Assembly: GCF_016195855.1 (NCBI RefSeq)
Contig: NZ_JACPYU010000021.1
Span: forward strand, 1-64,000
Length of the DNA stretch: 64,000 nucleotides
Direction of reading: 5' to 3'
Source: Aquabacterium sp.
Lineage (GTDB): Bacteria > Pseudomonadota > Gammaproteobacteria > Burkholderiales > Burkholderiaceae_C
The translations under genes and the position numbers were made by a program. Shown here one piece after another: positions 53,301 to 60,393 of this stretch (position 1 is its first letter; every line of letters starts with the position of its first letter). The notes below the pieces were generated by a model that was not told where the DNA came from, made no database searches, and saw nothing but the letters and a program-made list of their open reading frames with translations.

Positions 53301-55267
53301 TTCCCTCATCGCAAGGTCAGCTTGATCTGTTTGCCGGTCGCGATCTGAAGATGAACGCCAGGTTGGTCATGGCCGATGGCGATCCCAGTCTGTGGCCCAC
53401 CTTGAGCACCGCAGTGGACGCGTCTCAGTCGGACTCGGCGTGGGCGACCAACTTCCTCAAAGCCTTCCAGAGCTACCGCGTGGGTGGGATGGCTGTTTTG
53501 ACTGCACCGGGTAGCGGCTTGCCCTCGTCCACCTTGCATCAGAACGACGCTACTGTGGCCCACATCCATGCGGAACGGGACATTGGGGGAGCGGCGACGG
53601 GTTTCACGGGTACGTCCTTCAATTTGCCAAAAGCCGCTGAGATCACAGCGGGGCGGGACATCATCGGGCTAACCTATGTGGGGCAGCAATACCACGATGG
53701 CGACGTGACACGCATCGAAGCGGGGCGCAATATCCTGGGCAAGAACACAGGTTCGTTCACGGCCGGGCTCGGAGGTTCGTCGGGCTTGATTGCCCTGGCC
53801 GGCCCAGGCGAGCTGCAAGTCAAGGCGGGCCGCCAGCTTGATCTGGGCGACGCTGGCGGCGTGCGCACAGTGGGCAACAAGTACAACACCGAGCTGTCGG
53901 CGGACTCTGCCAAGATCACGCTCGCAGCCGGCATGGCCAAGACGCTGGATGCGGATACCTTCGTGCAGCGCTTCTTGCCTGCCGGTGACGCAGCCCGTGC
54001 CGATCTGGTGGTCTATGTGCAGCAGGTGCTCAAATTGAGCGATGCCGACTTGCCTGCCGATCCTGCAGCGGCCTATGAGCAGGCGTTGAGTTACTACAAG
54101 GCCTTCACGCGTGAGCATCAGCTTGCCTTCGCGGATGCCGTGGTCAACAAGGCCTTCATCCAGGCCTACCTGGCCAGCGGCAGTGACTATGCCCTGGCAT
54201 GGCAAGCCAAGGCGAAGGGCATGGGCGTGTCCGACACCGCCTATGACAGCACCGCCTTTGCCCAATTCAAGGCCGATGTGGTCATGAACGAGCTCAAGGT
54301 CTGGGGCAAGGCGGCGGCCGATGTGGCGCTGTCGCTGGACCCGGCTGCCAATGCGCTGGCCAATGCCCAACGCCAGGCGCTGTACGACAAGGCTTTTGCC
54401 GCCATCGATCTGGCTGGCCTGGGCAAGGGCTTCCACTTCGTGGGCGACATCCAGATTGCCGGCAGTGGCGTGCAGACGCAGGGCAAGGGCGACCTGAACA
54501 CCGGTGGCATCGACATCTTCGCGCCAGGTGGCGGTGTGCTGGTGGGGCTCAATGCCTTGACGAAGGCGCAGCAGGATCAAGCCAAGGACCACGGCTTGGT
54601 CACCTACGGCGGCGGCAGCATCCGCGCCATGTCCGCGGGTGACTTCCTGGTCAACGCCCAGAAGACCTTTGTGGTGGGCAATGGCGACATCATGCTGTGG
54701 TCGTCCTACGGCAGCCTGGACGCCGGCCGTGGCGCCAACACCGACGTGACCGTGCCGCCGCCTGTGGCCGTGCGCAACGCCGATGGCAGCGTGAGCTTCG
54801 AGTTGCCGCCCCTCACCACGGGCAGTGGCATCGGCCGGCTCACGTCTTCGGAAGGTGCGTCGCAGGGGCAGGTCTACCTGAACGCACCCAACGGTGAGAT
54901 CCGCGCACTGGATGCGCAGATCCGCAACGAGGGCGGCGGTCAGATCAACATCGGTGCCCAGGTGGTCAAGGGCGGCGACAACATCGCCGGCAAGGTCAAC
55001 GGCGCGCCGCCTGCGGTCTCCGTCAACGTAGCCATCAACGTCAACACCAGTGTGCCCAGCCAGACCGCAGCCGGTGCGCAAGCCGCAGCCAGCAGCCAGG
55101 ATGGCAAGCCCAAGGACCCCGCCTCCGTGGTGACGGTGGACCTGCTGGGCATGGGTGACGACGCCAACGCGCCCGCTGCCGGCAACACCGCGCCAGCGGC
55201 CGGCACCGAGGCCTGCGAAGACGATGACAAGAAGAAGGACAAGGCCAAAGCCTGCACCAAGCGCTGA
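44387..55267 (+). CDS. Giant TpsA exoprotein, filamentous-haemagglutinin family
   Basis: 3,626 residues. The N-terminus is an extended signal peptide (MNKHIHRLVFDRKRGMRVPAAE, then a hydrophobic core ending SGVADA). The TPS domain follows, with FNQPKGGSAYNRI and NGEVILENTHGVIFGA; the usual NPNGI has become NTHGV. The body is a long beta-helix of degenerate repeats with many VDVSGG/IDVSG units. A region from about residue 2,900 (LTYVGQQYHDGDVTRIEAGRN, GPGELQVKAGRQLDLGDAGG) fits DUF3739, which is known from TPS proteins linked to VreARI-type signalling. The extreme C-terminus is acidic/basic with two Cys (CEDDDKKKDKAKACTKR). It is predicted to be a surface adhesin or biofilm protein. Confidence 0.9.
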   Translation: MNKHIHRLVFDRKRGMRVPAAESVRAAGKAAGGQTRARAVAGVTLVSMALSGVADARDVTPSTNRSIVDTMMRASTFNIARNTGPVWSAARDAGKASQFKVTNPDGLTTQIDQYDSRVIINWDSFNVGADYSVLFNQPKGGSAYNRIWDLNPTVIMGKITANGEVILENTHGVIFGATARVQTGRFVTTALKMTEEAITKGLRANRDGQVMFGGDDADPTGFITIERGAEVKALAGGDVLMIAPKVYNEGTIETPKGQTVLAAGQKVYLYSSLDPAQRGLLVAVDPFASGPAGVNTVENAAAAEYRTVDGKTVDNSTPDSTAGLAKQVNQIVAEQGSINLVGLTVRNNGILTATTAVKGQNGAIYLQAQKTTTTFNGTPLTGDSGAAPRMAAQLGTVELGSGSVTQITPSTAQVYNEDTKKFEAPTQTDAETFNQSRIEISGASIRVQGGAQVVAPYGKISLLASEDASKSALFGFNEIGKDNSAIVIEDGALVSAAGLRDVLLPMSRNQLNGRLFANELADSPVQRGGVLYRSEVSADARSLVKVANVSGFYNLVGRTAEEIATKAGTVKIQAQGSTVVADGAKVDVSGGSVVYQAGTINSSLLRKGNTLVKLEDAQAGVKYDELISGTGRGTSAQLASYVEGKDGGEIQLFAPQFYIGEGTLKGDVVVGPYQRGGPISSSVDLAKRPDLYASLRPLGARLTLGFSEDLALAMDGVTVAGARSGTLGPVAGVDATAVTQLVSASLMRNQLTTDTLSKGGFAGLSVYATALNVAKDARLDLGPTGSFSANKAKQIQIDGQIKAAGGSVSLSAIGDVVLGEGAAIDVSGSKLDELGQATGTVPVDVNGGAVALKAGGSVRLSERSQIDVSAGAWRASTGGITTGKAGSLALEANVDQTQSLPGTVVLNGRLSGYDFQSGGKLSIKGAPGLSIGQGGKADDLQLTAAFFSDNGFGSFELSSLGDVDVVAGTVLTPRLKNYQLDAARVGSGNGAALFITTEVNDAQRAPVNLTLTAIKPNQDNRQGYKEGGRVRIGAGAQLDLGAGGRFAALAGRQIVLGQEASITAHGGSVAMTLTGRRGSNQAEDKNSADVIGYVADNEVRLSAGSRIDVSGVARTQTQVVSGQERVTGTVLGGGTVSLNYNPTDEESGQRGRVITEAATDKLAASLIDVSGQSAQLNLGRGSRRTTVSQGAGSVKVGGADGFALMGDIHAQAPDASVGGGEFIASVSREGKSDATFNPSKYPSADRVVRVTATQSEVATHADAYGEGVVSAQQLADAGFDRISLRADDRVVLDKGASIGTSEGQKLRAIIVSAPVLKAEDGGAHELRASYVALGDVNLVSKFGTTKDSRPASAAGNATLAVNAGLIELHGKSAFQGWQSVDLNATLDKSFGDTRRDGEIRFIGRTFDNNSTDLIGYLGFDGVLTLRAGQSYATTLSKVTVQGALGHATLKTEQPSAGSSTSATPLTALASLTLQADDIAHNGVLRQPFGALTLNAVNKVTLGAGSTLSVSGDGVTVPVGTTVNERSWVYTPNPSDSTITTPLVQNLDGLPVAKGIQVKGQGISLSNTSIVQAQAGGDLQAWEFIRGVGGSTDTLNRANLFAVLPNYQYDFAPYDTEIAKSTALSGTSLQAGDKITISTANGVLAKGTYTLLPSRYALLPGAVLVSAANVGAGGTLNQAITQDDGSVFVSGQRTATGTSTTGGDPRQTFMLESAATFRAKSAYALTSINSLLTDRAVQLDTLLPSLAGDAGRVSLEAKGAFDLLGQFNLAGKGSLAAGQLDVVMPSMTVADDGDTQVQIEAGSARVSAQSLNGTHAGSIMLGGVRTGTVEGATATVSSSQVRLASSSLSAGEVIAVATDTVTVDDGVKLTAEGAVGNKANQLTIKGQGAAVVVSQNSNTDIRRDLSGVTVNKGTLNIGQATLSGQAVQLDASQSLNLNAHATINSKLFGLGAPRIVVGGAADTAGAVALDGVLLNSLKGADSMQLRSYSSIDFKGALAFDARGADGKPVLRKVVLDAPQLRGLGQSADTVSVTAQSVILRNTSGIVPSATETGTSALAIQAEPVLSDKVTGGITIGEGAQRLAFANSTLTSKGDIVFDGKGQLGVQGDVTLAAARVTATSTADHGVDSAATLTITSAANARTLNERVGAGGALTLSGERVVQDGVVDVASGKINIIGKGNTTQRRDTVTLTERSVTKAAGWTQQAGKSWSVDAPGGDVTVQAVQGDLIWRGQIDVSAPVASTKPEQGQAAGTVTLLANGFNPTDGYRGQLVVGTNASLKGSAGSDRLSASLSVDAQRLSNEQTPGLSDAAQAAAITHGTLDRLAEITKAGGVRREVDWRIREGAQSLNTELTAQRVFISADAGSLQLGQSQTLLANGQLATHTGTIDARAPQGGVVQLAAGQDLIIGANVLADSSRVGANGGDILLASAEGQVRIQDGVTLSAGGDDEQDGRVVIRALRTDDGNLPDELRVNVDAIGPNTKVKAGEFTVEAVRVYTGTKLTTGASTGTTLGQLSLMADNDDFMVSKDSIASAMGLGRFANAHLRSGVEIQSSGNFEVSKDWNLWSEERAGGEPLNLTIRAAGDLNIKGSLSDGFATATRIGTGDSLPTEVKAGPAASFRLVAGADLSAANVLKTDAKTSNGNLRIDGGKMVRTTSGSIELAAAKDIELKAGTGASPVQAVVYVAGQRAELPAGQSYTAPNDWAQFTNHGGRVSLAAGGNIVAPAAAQLINNWFQHAGESEITGGSWYSFFDSFKQGVGSFGGGNIDVRAGQSINNLGVVAPTSMRQVTDDVTAERTQVVDNGGDIHVHAGQDIKGGVYFLGRGDALIQAGGAITKGDSLKSGVPQVGAVVGLMDGHVALQATKGATIAAVYNPTALPSSNRTGDLGGSYFTYGADAGVSITSTSGDVNWTPEGDGFKDYLNQLNKIAGQDQLPTQYVTNYPLTMIAPPSLAVSALSGDVVFSTPVTNMVMTLFPSSQGQLDLFAGRDLKMNARLVMADGDPSLWPTLSTAVDASQSDSAWATNFLKAFQSYRVGGMAVLTAPGSGLPSSTLHQNDATVAHIHAERDIGGAATGFTGTSFNLPKAAEITAGRDIIGLTYVGQQYHDGDVTRIEAGRNILGKNTGSFTAGLGGSSGLIALAGPGELQVKAGRQLDLGDAGGVRTVGNKYNTELSADSAKITLAAGMAKTLDADTFVQRFLPAGDAARADLVVYVQQVLKLSDADLPADPAAAYEQALSYYKAFTREHQLAFADAVVNKAFIQAYLASGSDYALAWQAKAKGMGVSDTAYDSTAFAQFKADVVMNELKVWGKAAADVALSLDPAANALANAQRQALYDKAFAAIDLAGLGKGFHFVGDIQIAGSGVQTQGKGDLNTGGIDIFAPGGGVLVGLNALTKAQQDQAKDHGLVTYGGGSIRAMSAGDFLVNAQKTFVVGNGDIMLWSSYGSLDAGRGANTDVTVPPPVAVRNADGSVSFELPPLTTGSGIGRLTSSEGASQGQVYLNAPNGEIRALDAQIRNEGGGQINIGAQVVKGGDNIAGKVNGAPPAVSVNVAINVNTSVPSQTAAGAQAAASSQDGKPKDPASVVTVDLLGMGDDANAPAAGNTAPAAGTEACEDDDKKKDKAKACTKR

Positions 55268-55283
55268 GCCCGGCCTGCCCCAT

Positions 55284-55318
55284 ACCGACACCCCCGTCTG
55301 CGGGGTGTCGGTCCTTTA
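55284..55318 (+). terminator. Intrinsic terminator after tpsA
   Basis: ACCGACACCCC (55284-55294) pairs with GGGGTGTCGGT (55302-55312) around CGTCTGC, followed by CCTTTA. An 11-bp perfect stem just after the stop makes this a good terminator, so the ExbB fusion gene probably has its own promoter. Confidence 0.75.
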
Positions 55319-55436
55319 TGACCAAGCTGTGACACCCCATCGTCGTCAACGATGGTCCTTTTGGATCATGCGTTTTCCCGAGGGCGACACATGCACTTTT
55401 GACAATAGCCGTTTGTATTTGGACGGACTGAGCCCC

Positions 55437-57143
55437 ATGAACACTGTCAGATCCTTGATGCTGGGTGCAGCCCTGATGGGCGGCCTCTTCTCCACCTCTG
55501 CCCACGCCTGGTGGAACGGCGACTGGAAGGCCCGGGCCAAGATCACCTTGAACACCACGGCGCAAGGCGTGGAGACCAAGGAAGCCCTGTCGGGCGTGGT
55601 GGTGCCTGTGCGCCTGCATTCCGGCAACTTCGACTTCCTGTCGGCCAAGCCCGATGGTGCAGACCTGCGTGTGGTCGCCGCTGACGACAAGACCCCGTTG
55701 AAATACTGGGTCGAGCGTTTTGATGGCACGAACGAGCTGGCCGTGATCTGGGTGCAGGTGCCCAGCGTGGCGCCTGGCACCGACAAGAACGTCGTGTACG
55801 TCTACGCTGGCAATGACAAGGCCACAGCCGAGCAGACCTCGACCGCTGTGTACGACGGCAGCATGAGCGCCGCCTTCTCGTTTGCGGGCAAGGATGGCGC
55901 TGTCGCCCAGGATGCGGTCAACCAGATTGCCAGCGCTGCCCCTGTGGCCCGCGAGATCAATGGCCTGATCGGCCCGGCCGCCAAGCTCGATGGCCAGCAA
56001 GCTATCGTGATCCCCGCAGCGGACAAGCTCAAGGCCTCGGCCTCCGGCCCTTACACGGTCAGCCTGTGGATCAAGCCCGTGACGCTCACCGGCACGGTCT
56101 TCCAGCAAGGCCCCCTGTCGCTGACCCTGAACGCAGGCAAGCTGCAAGCCAGCCTGGGCAAGCTGCAAGCCGCTGGCGGTGAACTGCCCGCTTCGGCCTG
56201 GGCCCATGTGGCCGTGGTCGTGGGCAACAGCAAGCTCAGCCTGTACCTCAATGGCGAGCAAGCCGCGCAGGCTGACCTGGCCGCCTCGACCACGCCCATC
56301 GAAGGCGAGATCAGCCTGGGCCAAGGCCTGGCAGCGCAAATCGACGAGCTGGAAGTCGCCAGCACCGCGCGCAGTGGCGACTGGCTGAAATTGGCCCGCG
56401 CCGCGCAAAGCGCTGACGCCAAGCTGGTGGCCGGCATCAGCCAGACACCGGACACCGCCAAGGACGGCGGCGGCGAGCCGGGCTACTTCGGCATCCTGGT
56501 GGGCAACCTCACCGTGGACGCCTGGGTGGTGATCGGCATCCTGGGTGTGATGTTCGCCGTGGCCGCATGGGTCATGTATGCCAAGGCCGTGTTCGTGGGC
56601 CGTGCCGACAAGGCCAACCGTGCTTTCCTGCAGCGCTTTCGCGGTGCGCGCGACGTGATGCAGATCGAGGCCAAGGCCCTCAAGCACTCGTCATTGCAGC
56701 GTCTGTACGAAGCCGGCCTGCGCGAGTTGACCAAGCGCGATGTGGGCAAGGCGGGTTCCAACCCCTTGTCGGGCGCTTCGATCGACGCCGTCAAGGCCGC
56801 CATCGACGCCGACCTGGTCCGTGAGAGCCACGAGCTGAACTCCAAGATGGTGCTGCTGACCATCGCCATCTCCGGCGGCCCGTTCCTGGGCCTGCTGGGC
56901 ACCGTGGTGGGCGTGATGATCACCTTCGCGGCCATTGCCGCGGCGGGCGACGTCAACGTCAATGCCATCGCTCCCGGCATCGCGGCGGCCCTGTTGGCCA
57001 CGGTGGCGGGCCTGGGCGTGGCCATCCCTGCGCTGTTTGGCTACAACTACCTGGCAGCGCGCATCAAGAACATCTCGTCGGACATGCAGATCTTCGTCGA
57101 TGAGTTCGTGACGCGCGTGGCCGAAACCTACGGCGCTCGCTGA
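55437..57143 (+). CDS. DUF2341/LamG-like periplasmic domain fused to an ExbB/TolQ/MotA proton channel
   Basis: 568 residues. A signal peptide (MNTVRSLMLGAALMGGLFSTSAHA) is followed by WWNGDWKARAKITLNT, the start of a DUF2341-type domain (to about residue 135). A LamG/concanavalin-like domain runs to about 340 (PYTVSLWIKPVTLTGTVFQQG, SAWAHVAVVVGNSKLSLYLNGEQ). Next come TM1 (DAWVVIGILGVMFAVAAWVMY, near 361), a cytoplasmic part and the ExbB core with TM2 (SGGPFLGLLGTVVGVMITFA, near 478) and TM3 (IAAALLATVAGLGVAIPALFG, near 515). Membrane topology fits ExbB, with the extra domains in the periplasm. An exbD pair follows after 13 bases. Confidence 0.88.
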   Translation: MNTVRSLMLGAALMGGLFSTSAHAWWNGDWKARAKITLNTTAQGVETKEALSGVVVPVRLHSGNFDFLSAKPDGADLRVVAADDKTPLKYWVERFDGTNELAVIWVQVPSVAPGTDKNVVYVYAGNDKATAEQTSTAVYDGSMSAAFSFAGKDGAVAQDAVNQIASAAPVAREINGLIGPAAKLDGQQAIVIPAADKLKASASGPYTVSLWIKPVTLTGTVFQQGPLSLTLNAGKLQASLGKLQAAGGELPASAWAHVAVVVGNSKLSLYLNGEQAAQADLAASTTPIEGEISLGQGLAAQIDELEVASTARSGDWLKLARAAQSADAKLVAGISQTPDTAKDGGGEPGYFGILVGNLTVDAWVVIGILGVMFAVAAWVMYAKAVFVGRADKANRAFLQRFRGARDVMQIEAKALKHSSLQRLYEAGLRELTKRDVGKAGSNPLSGASIDAVKAAIDADLVRESHELNSKMVLLTIAISGGPFLGLLGTVVGVMITFAAIAAAGDVNVNAIAPGIAAALLATVAGLGVAIPALFGYNYLAARIKNISSDMQIFVDEFVTRVAETYGAR

Positions 57144-57156
57144 ACAGGGGCAAGCC

Positions 57157-57564
57157 ATGGCCGGCGACGTCAAAGCGGATAACCAGCCTTACGACGACAT
57201 CAACATCACCCCGATGTTGGACCTCGCGTACGTGTTGCTGGTGACGTTCATCATCATGACCACGGCCTCCGTGCAGGGCGTGAAGGTCCAGCCGCCCTTG
57301 ACCCAGGCCACCAACAACCTGGCCAAGCCGCAAACGCGTGGCATCACGATCACCGCCGATGGCCAGGTCTATCTGGATGCCTACCCTGTGAGCCTGGACC
57401 AGCTCCAGTCCTCGCTGGCGCAGTACAAGGCCGCCAACCCGGCCTTGCCTGTGGTGCTCAAGGCCGATGCGGCCACGCAATACGACAAGGTCATGGCTGT
57501 GCTGGAGATCGCCAAGAAGCTCGACATCACCGAGATCGGCCTGGCGACCAAGCGCCTGCAATAA
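57157..57564 (+). CDS. ExbD/TolR-family protein (first copy)
   Basis: 135 residues. Short cytoplasmic start, then TPMLDLAYVLLVTFIIMTTA with the essential membrane Asp near residue 22. A periplasmic domain follows (GITITADGQVYLDAYPVSLDQLQSSLAQY, VVLKADAATQYDKVMAVLEIAKKLDITEIGLAT). It works with ExbB to convert the proton gradient into conformational work on TonB. It is translationally close to both neighbours (13 and 14 base gaps). Confidence 0.92.
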   Translation: MAGDVKADNQPYDDINITPMLDLAYVLLVTFIIMTTASVQGVKVQPPLTQATNNLAKPQTRGITITADGQVYLDAYPVSLDQLQSSLAQYKAANPALPVVLKADAATQYDKVMAVLEIAKKLDITEIGLATKRLQ

Positions 57565-57578
57565 AGGCGGAACACCCC

Positions 57579-57980
57579 ATGCAAGTTCAAGACGACGCCA
57601 AACCCTACGACACCATCAACGTCACGCCCATGCTGGACCTGGCGTACGTGCTGCTCGTGGTGTTCATCCTGATGACGACCGCTTCGGTGCAAGGCCTGAG
57701 CGTCAACATGCCCAAGCCCAGCAACAAGCCCAGCACCGAGAAGCACCCCCTCAAGGTGGTGCAGGTGCTGCCTGAGGGCACGCTGGCCCTCAATGGCGTG
57801 CCTGTGAGCCTGGCTGAGCTGGAGACGCGTCTGCAGCAAGCCAAGGCCGAGGACGCCAAGATGAGCGTGGCCATCAAGGGTGACGCGCGCACGCAGTACG
57901 CCAAGGTTGTGGCCGTCATCGACCTGTGCAACAAGCTGGAAGTGTCGATGGGGCTGGTCACAGCCCGCATCGGCACGTGA
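57579..57980 (+). CDS. ExbD/TolR-family protein (second, divergent copy)
   Basis: 133 residues. Same layout as the first: TPMLDLAYVLLVVFILMTTASVQG in the membrane with the conserved Asp, then a periplasmic domain (LPEGTLALNGVPVSLAELETRL). The N-terminal two-thirds resembles the first copy strongly in the membrane segment and weakly after it. This suggests an old duplication rather than a recent one. Two ExbD proteins may form a heterodimer in the channel pore. Confidence 0.92.
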   Translation: MQVQDDAKPYDTINVTPMLDLAYVLLVVFILMTTASVQGLSVNMPKPSNKPSTEKHPLKVVQVLPEGTLALNGVPVSLAELETRLQQAKAEDAKMSVAIKGDARTQYAKVVAVIDLCNKLEVSMGLVTARIGT

Positions 57981-57989
57981 GGAGCAGGC

Positions 57990-58676
57990 ATGGCTGTGGC
58001 CGATGACCTTCAGGACGACGACGGTGCAGGCTGGGGTAGCAAGCTCGCCTTGCTGGGCGCATTGCTCGCGCTGGCAGGCTTGATCTATTGGGCCGTGAGC
58101 GCATTCCATTCGGGCGCCAGCGGCCCCAAGCGCCAGACCGTGAAGATCGCGGTCCTGCCTGACACGCCGCCCCCACCGCCCCCGCCTCCGCAGGAAAAAA
58201 AGCCCGAGCCCGAGATCAAGGAGCAAAAGCCCCAGCCCCAGCAGGAAGAGCAAAAGCCGCTGGACAAGGCGCCCGAGCCCGAGCAACTCAAGATGGAGGG
58301 CGCAGCCGGCGATGGCCCCAGCGCCTTCTCTGCCGGTGCCGTGAACAACGACTACCAGAAGGGCGAGATCGGCACAGGGCAGGGCGGTGGCGACCGCTTG
58401 CAGGAGGCCCTGTTCGGTCGCCGCCTGCAAAAGCACATCCAGCTGGCACTGGCGCGTGACAAGTCCATCAAGCTGGGTGACTACCGCGTCAAGGTCAGCG
58501 TCTGGCTGGACGAGCACGGCGTGATCCAGCGCGTGCAGCTCGACGCCCCGACTGGCGACGACAAGATCGATCAGGCCTTGCGCGATTCGTTCGCGCGCCT
58601 GCCTCCCGTTTCCGACATGCCAGCAGGCATCCGCCAGCCGGTGCGGCTGGGCATCTCCAACCGCATGACCGGTTGA
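57990..58676 (+). CDS. TonB-family energy transducer
   Basis: 228 residues. An acidic cytoplasmic start, one anchor (SKLALLGALLALAGLIYWAVS), a Pro/Glu/Lys/Gln-rich rigid linker at about residues 55-100 (DTPPPPPPPPQEKKPEPE) and a C-terminal TonB fold (YRVKVSVWLDEHGVIQRVQLDAPTGDDKIDQAL). It completes an ExbB-ExbD-ExbD-TonB set. Its outer-membrane partner is unknown; no TonB-dependent receptor is in the window. It starts 9 bases after the second ExbD gene. Confidence 0.9.
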   Translation: MAVADDLQDDDGAGWGSKLALLGALLALAGLIYWAVSAFHSGASGPKRQTVKIAVLPDTPPPPPPPPQEKKPEPEIKEQKPQPQQEEQKPLDKAPEPEQLKMEGAAGDGPSAFSAGAVNNDYQKGEIGTGQGGGDRLQEALFGRRLQKHIQLALARDKSIKLGDYRVKVSVWLDEHGVIQRVQLDAPTGDDKIDQALRDSFARLPPVSDMPAGIRQPVRLGISNRMTG

Positions 58677-58692
58677 CCCTTGAAGTGAAGCT

Positions 58693-60393
58693 ATGAAACC
58701 CTTGAACACAAGCTGGTGGCCGAAGCTGACCACCCTGAGCCTGGCCCTGAGTCTGGCCATGAATGCCGGCCTGGCCCATGCAGACGAACGCGAATCACTC
58801 GAAGCCCTGCGTCAGACCACGCTGGGCCTGATCAACGCCCTGGTGGACAAGGGCGTGCTCAGCCGTGATGCGGCTGATGCCATGCTCAAGCAGGCGCAGG
58901 CCAAACAGTCGGCACCTGCACAGGCTGCAGCGGCGACACCGGCCACCCCCACGGCCGATGCCAAGCCCGTGCAGCGCATCCCTTATGTGTCAGACGCCAT
59001 GAAGGCGCAGATCCGCAACGAGGTCAAGGAAGAGGTGCTCACGCAGGCCCGCGCCGAGCGCTGGGGCGTGCCCAATGCCTCGCCGGCCTGGGTGGACCGC
59101 ATCAAGGTTGATGGCGACTTCCGCTTCCGCTATCAGGCTGACCACGCTGGCAACAGCAACACGCCGGCCTACAACTACCTGGCCAGTGAAGACCTCAACG
59201 ACGGCATCATCCGTTCTGCTGATTTCGCCAGTTACCTGGCGGGCAACTCGGGCGTGGCCACGGGCTCGACCACCGACAACCGCAACCGCGAGCGCATCCG
59301 CTTGCGCCTGGGCATCACCGCCAAGGTGTCCGACGAGGTGGGCGTGGGCGTGCGCCTGGCCACGGGCAGCACAACGGACCGTGTCTCCACCAACCAGACC
59401 CTGGGCCAGGGCTTCAACAAATACCCCTTGCTGGTGGACCGCGCCTTCGTGCGTTTGACCCCGGTTGAAGGCGTGGACGTGCTGGCAGGCCGTTTCCCCA
59501 ACCCCTGGTTCAGCACCGACATGGTCTGGAGCGAGAACCTCAACTTCGAAGGCCTGGCCACCACCGCCCGCTGGGAACAGCCTGAAGCCACCTTCGTGCC
59601 TTTTGCCACGGTGGGTGCTTTCCCCTTGCGCGAAGAGTCGCCCCCCACCCGTGGTGGTCGCTGGTTGTATGGCGCGCAGGCCGGTGCCAGCTGGGTGCCT
59701 GCCGAGCGCACCAGGTTGAAGTTCGGCCTGGCCTACTACCAGTACAAGAACCTGGCAGGCCGCCAGGACCAGGACTACACCGTGTCGGGCAGCACCTTCT
59801 CGCCCGGCGCCACCTATGGCCAGTACGAATACGCCGCGGGCCTGCGCCAGAAGGGCAACACCCTGTTCGAGACCAACCCGGCATCGCCATCCAACCTGGC
59901 GCCGGTGTGGGGCCTGGCCTACCAGTTCAAGCCGCTTGTGCTGACCGCCTCGGCCGAGTTCACGCACTTCAGCCCCTACAGCCTGCTGCTGTCGACCGAG
60001 TTCGTGAAGAACACCGCCTTTGATGCCGCTGACTTCAAGCGCCGCTCGGGCCTGAACGTCGAGCCTGGTGGCAAGGACAAGGGCTACCAGCTCAAGGCCG
60101 CGTTTGGCGCCGCCGAGGTGCGTGACCCGGGCCAATGGCAAGCAGCCGTGTCCTACCGCTACCTGGGCTCGGACGCCGTGCTGGACGCCTTCAATGACAG
60201 CGACCTTGGTCTGGGCGGCACCAATGTGCAGGGCTACACCCTGGGCGTCACGTATGGCCTGTACCGCAATACCAACCTGGGCCTGCGTTACCTGTCCTCG
60301 CGCACCATCGATTCGCCCATCAATGACCAGTTCGAACCCAATGCGCGATACCGCGTGAACTCTGTGCAGGTGGACCTCAATGTGCGCTTCTGA
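58693..60393 (+). CDS. Putative outer-membrane porin
   Basis: 566 residues. A signal peptide (LTTLSLALSLAMNAGLAHA) is followed by a coiled-coil-prone segment (ERESLEALRQTTLGLINALVDKGVLSRDAADAML) and an Ala/Pro linker. A beta-barrel follows from about residue 135 (VDGDFRFRYQADHAG, RERIRLRLGITAKVSDEVGVGVRLATG), with the C-terminal strand ending in Phe (VQVDLNVRF). This matches the Porin_5-type putative porin family. Its position next to TonB suggests it may be the energised partner, which would be unusual for a porin. Confidence 0.88.
   Translation: MKPLNTSWWPKLTTLSLALSLAMNAGLAHADERESLEALRQTTLGLINALVDKGVLSRDAADAMLKQAQAKQSAPAQAAAATPATPTADAKPVQRIPYVSDAMKAQIRNEVKEEVLTQARAERWGVPNASPAWVDRIKVDGDFRFRYQADHAGNSNTPAYNYLASEDLNDGIIRSADFASYLAGNSGVATGSTTDNRNRERIRLRLGITAKVSDEVGVGVRLATGSTTDRVSTNQTLGQGFNKYPLLVDRAFVRLTPVEGVDVLAGRFPNPWFSTDMVWSENLNFEGLATTARWEQPEATFVPFATVGAFPLREESPPTRGGRWLYGAQAGASWVPAERTRLKFGLAYYQYKNLAGRQDQDYTVSGSTFSPGATYGQYEYAAGLRQKGNTLFETNPASPSNLAPVWGLAYQFKPLVLTASAEFTHFSPYSLLLSTEFVKNTAFDAADFKRRSGLNVEPGGKDKGYQLKAAFGAAEVRDPGQWQAAVSYRYLGSDAVLDAFNDSDLGLGGTNVQGYTLGVTYGLYRNTNLGLRYLSSRTIDSPINDQFEPNARYRVNSVQVDLNVRF

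Noticed and set aside
55318-55335. A PhoB-box-like sequence on the minus strand (GTGTCAC-AGCT-TGGTCAT)
   Set aside because: It points leftward into the end of tpsA, has no fitting -10 and overlaps the terminator tail; probably chance.
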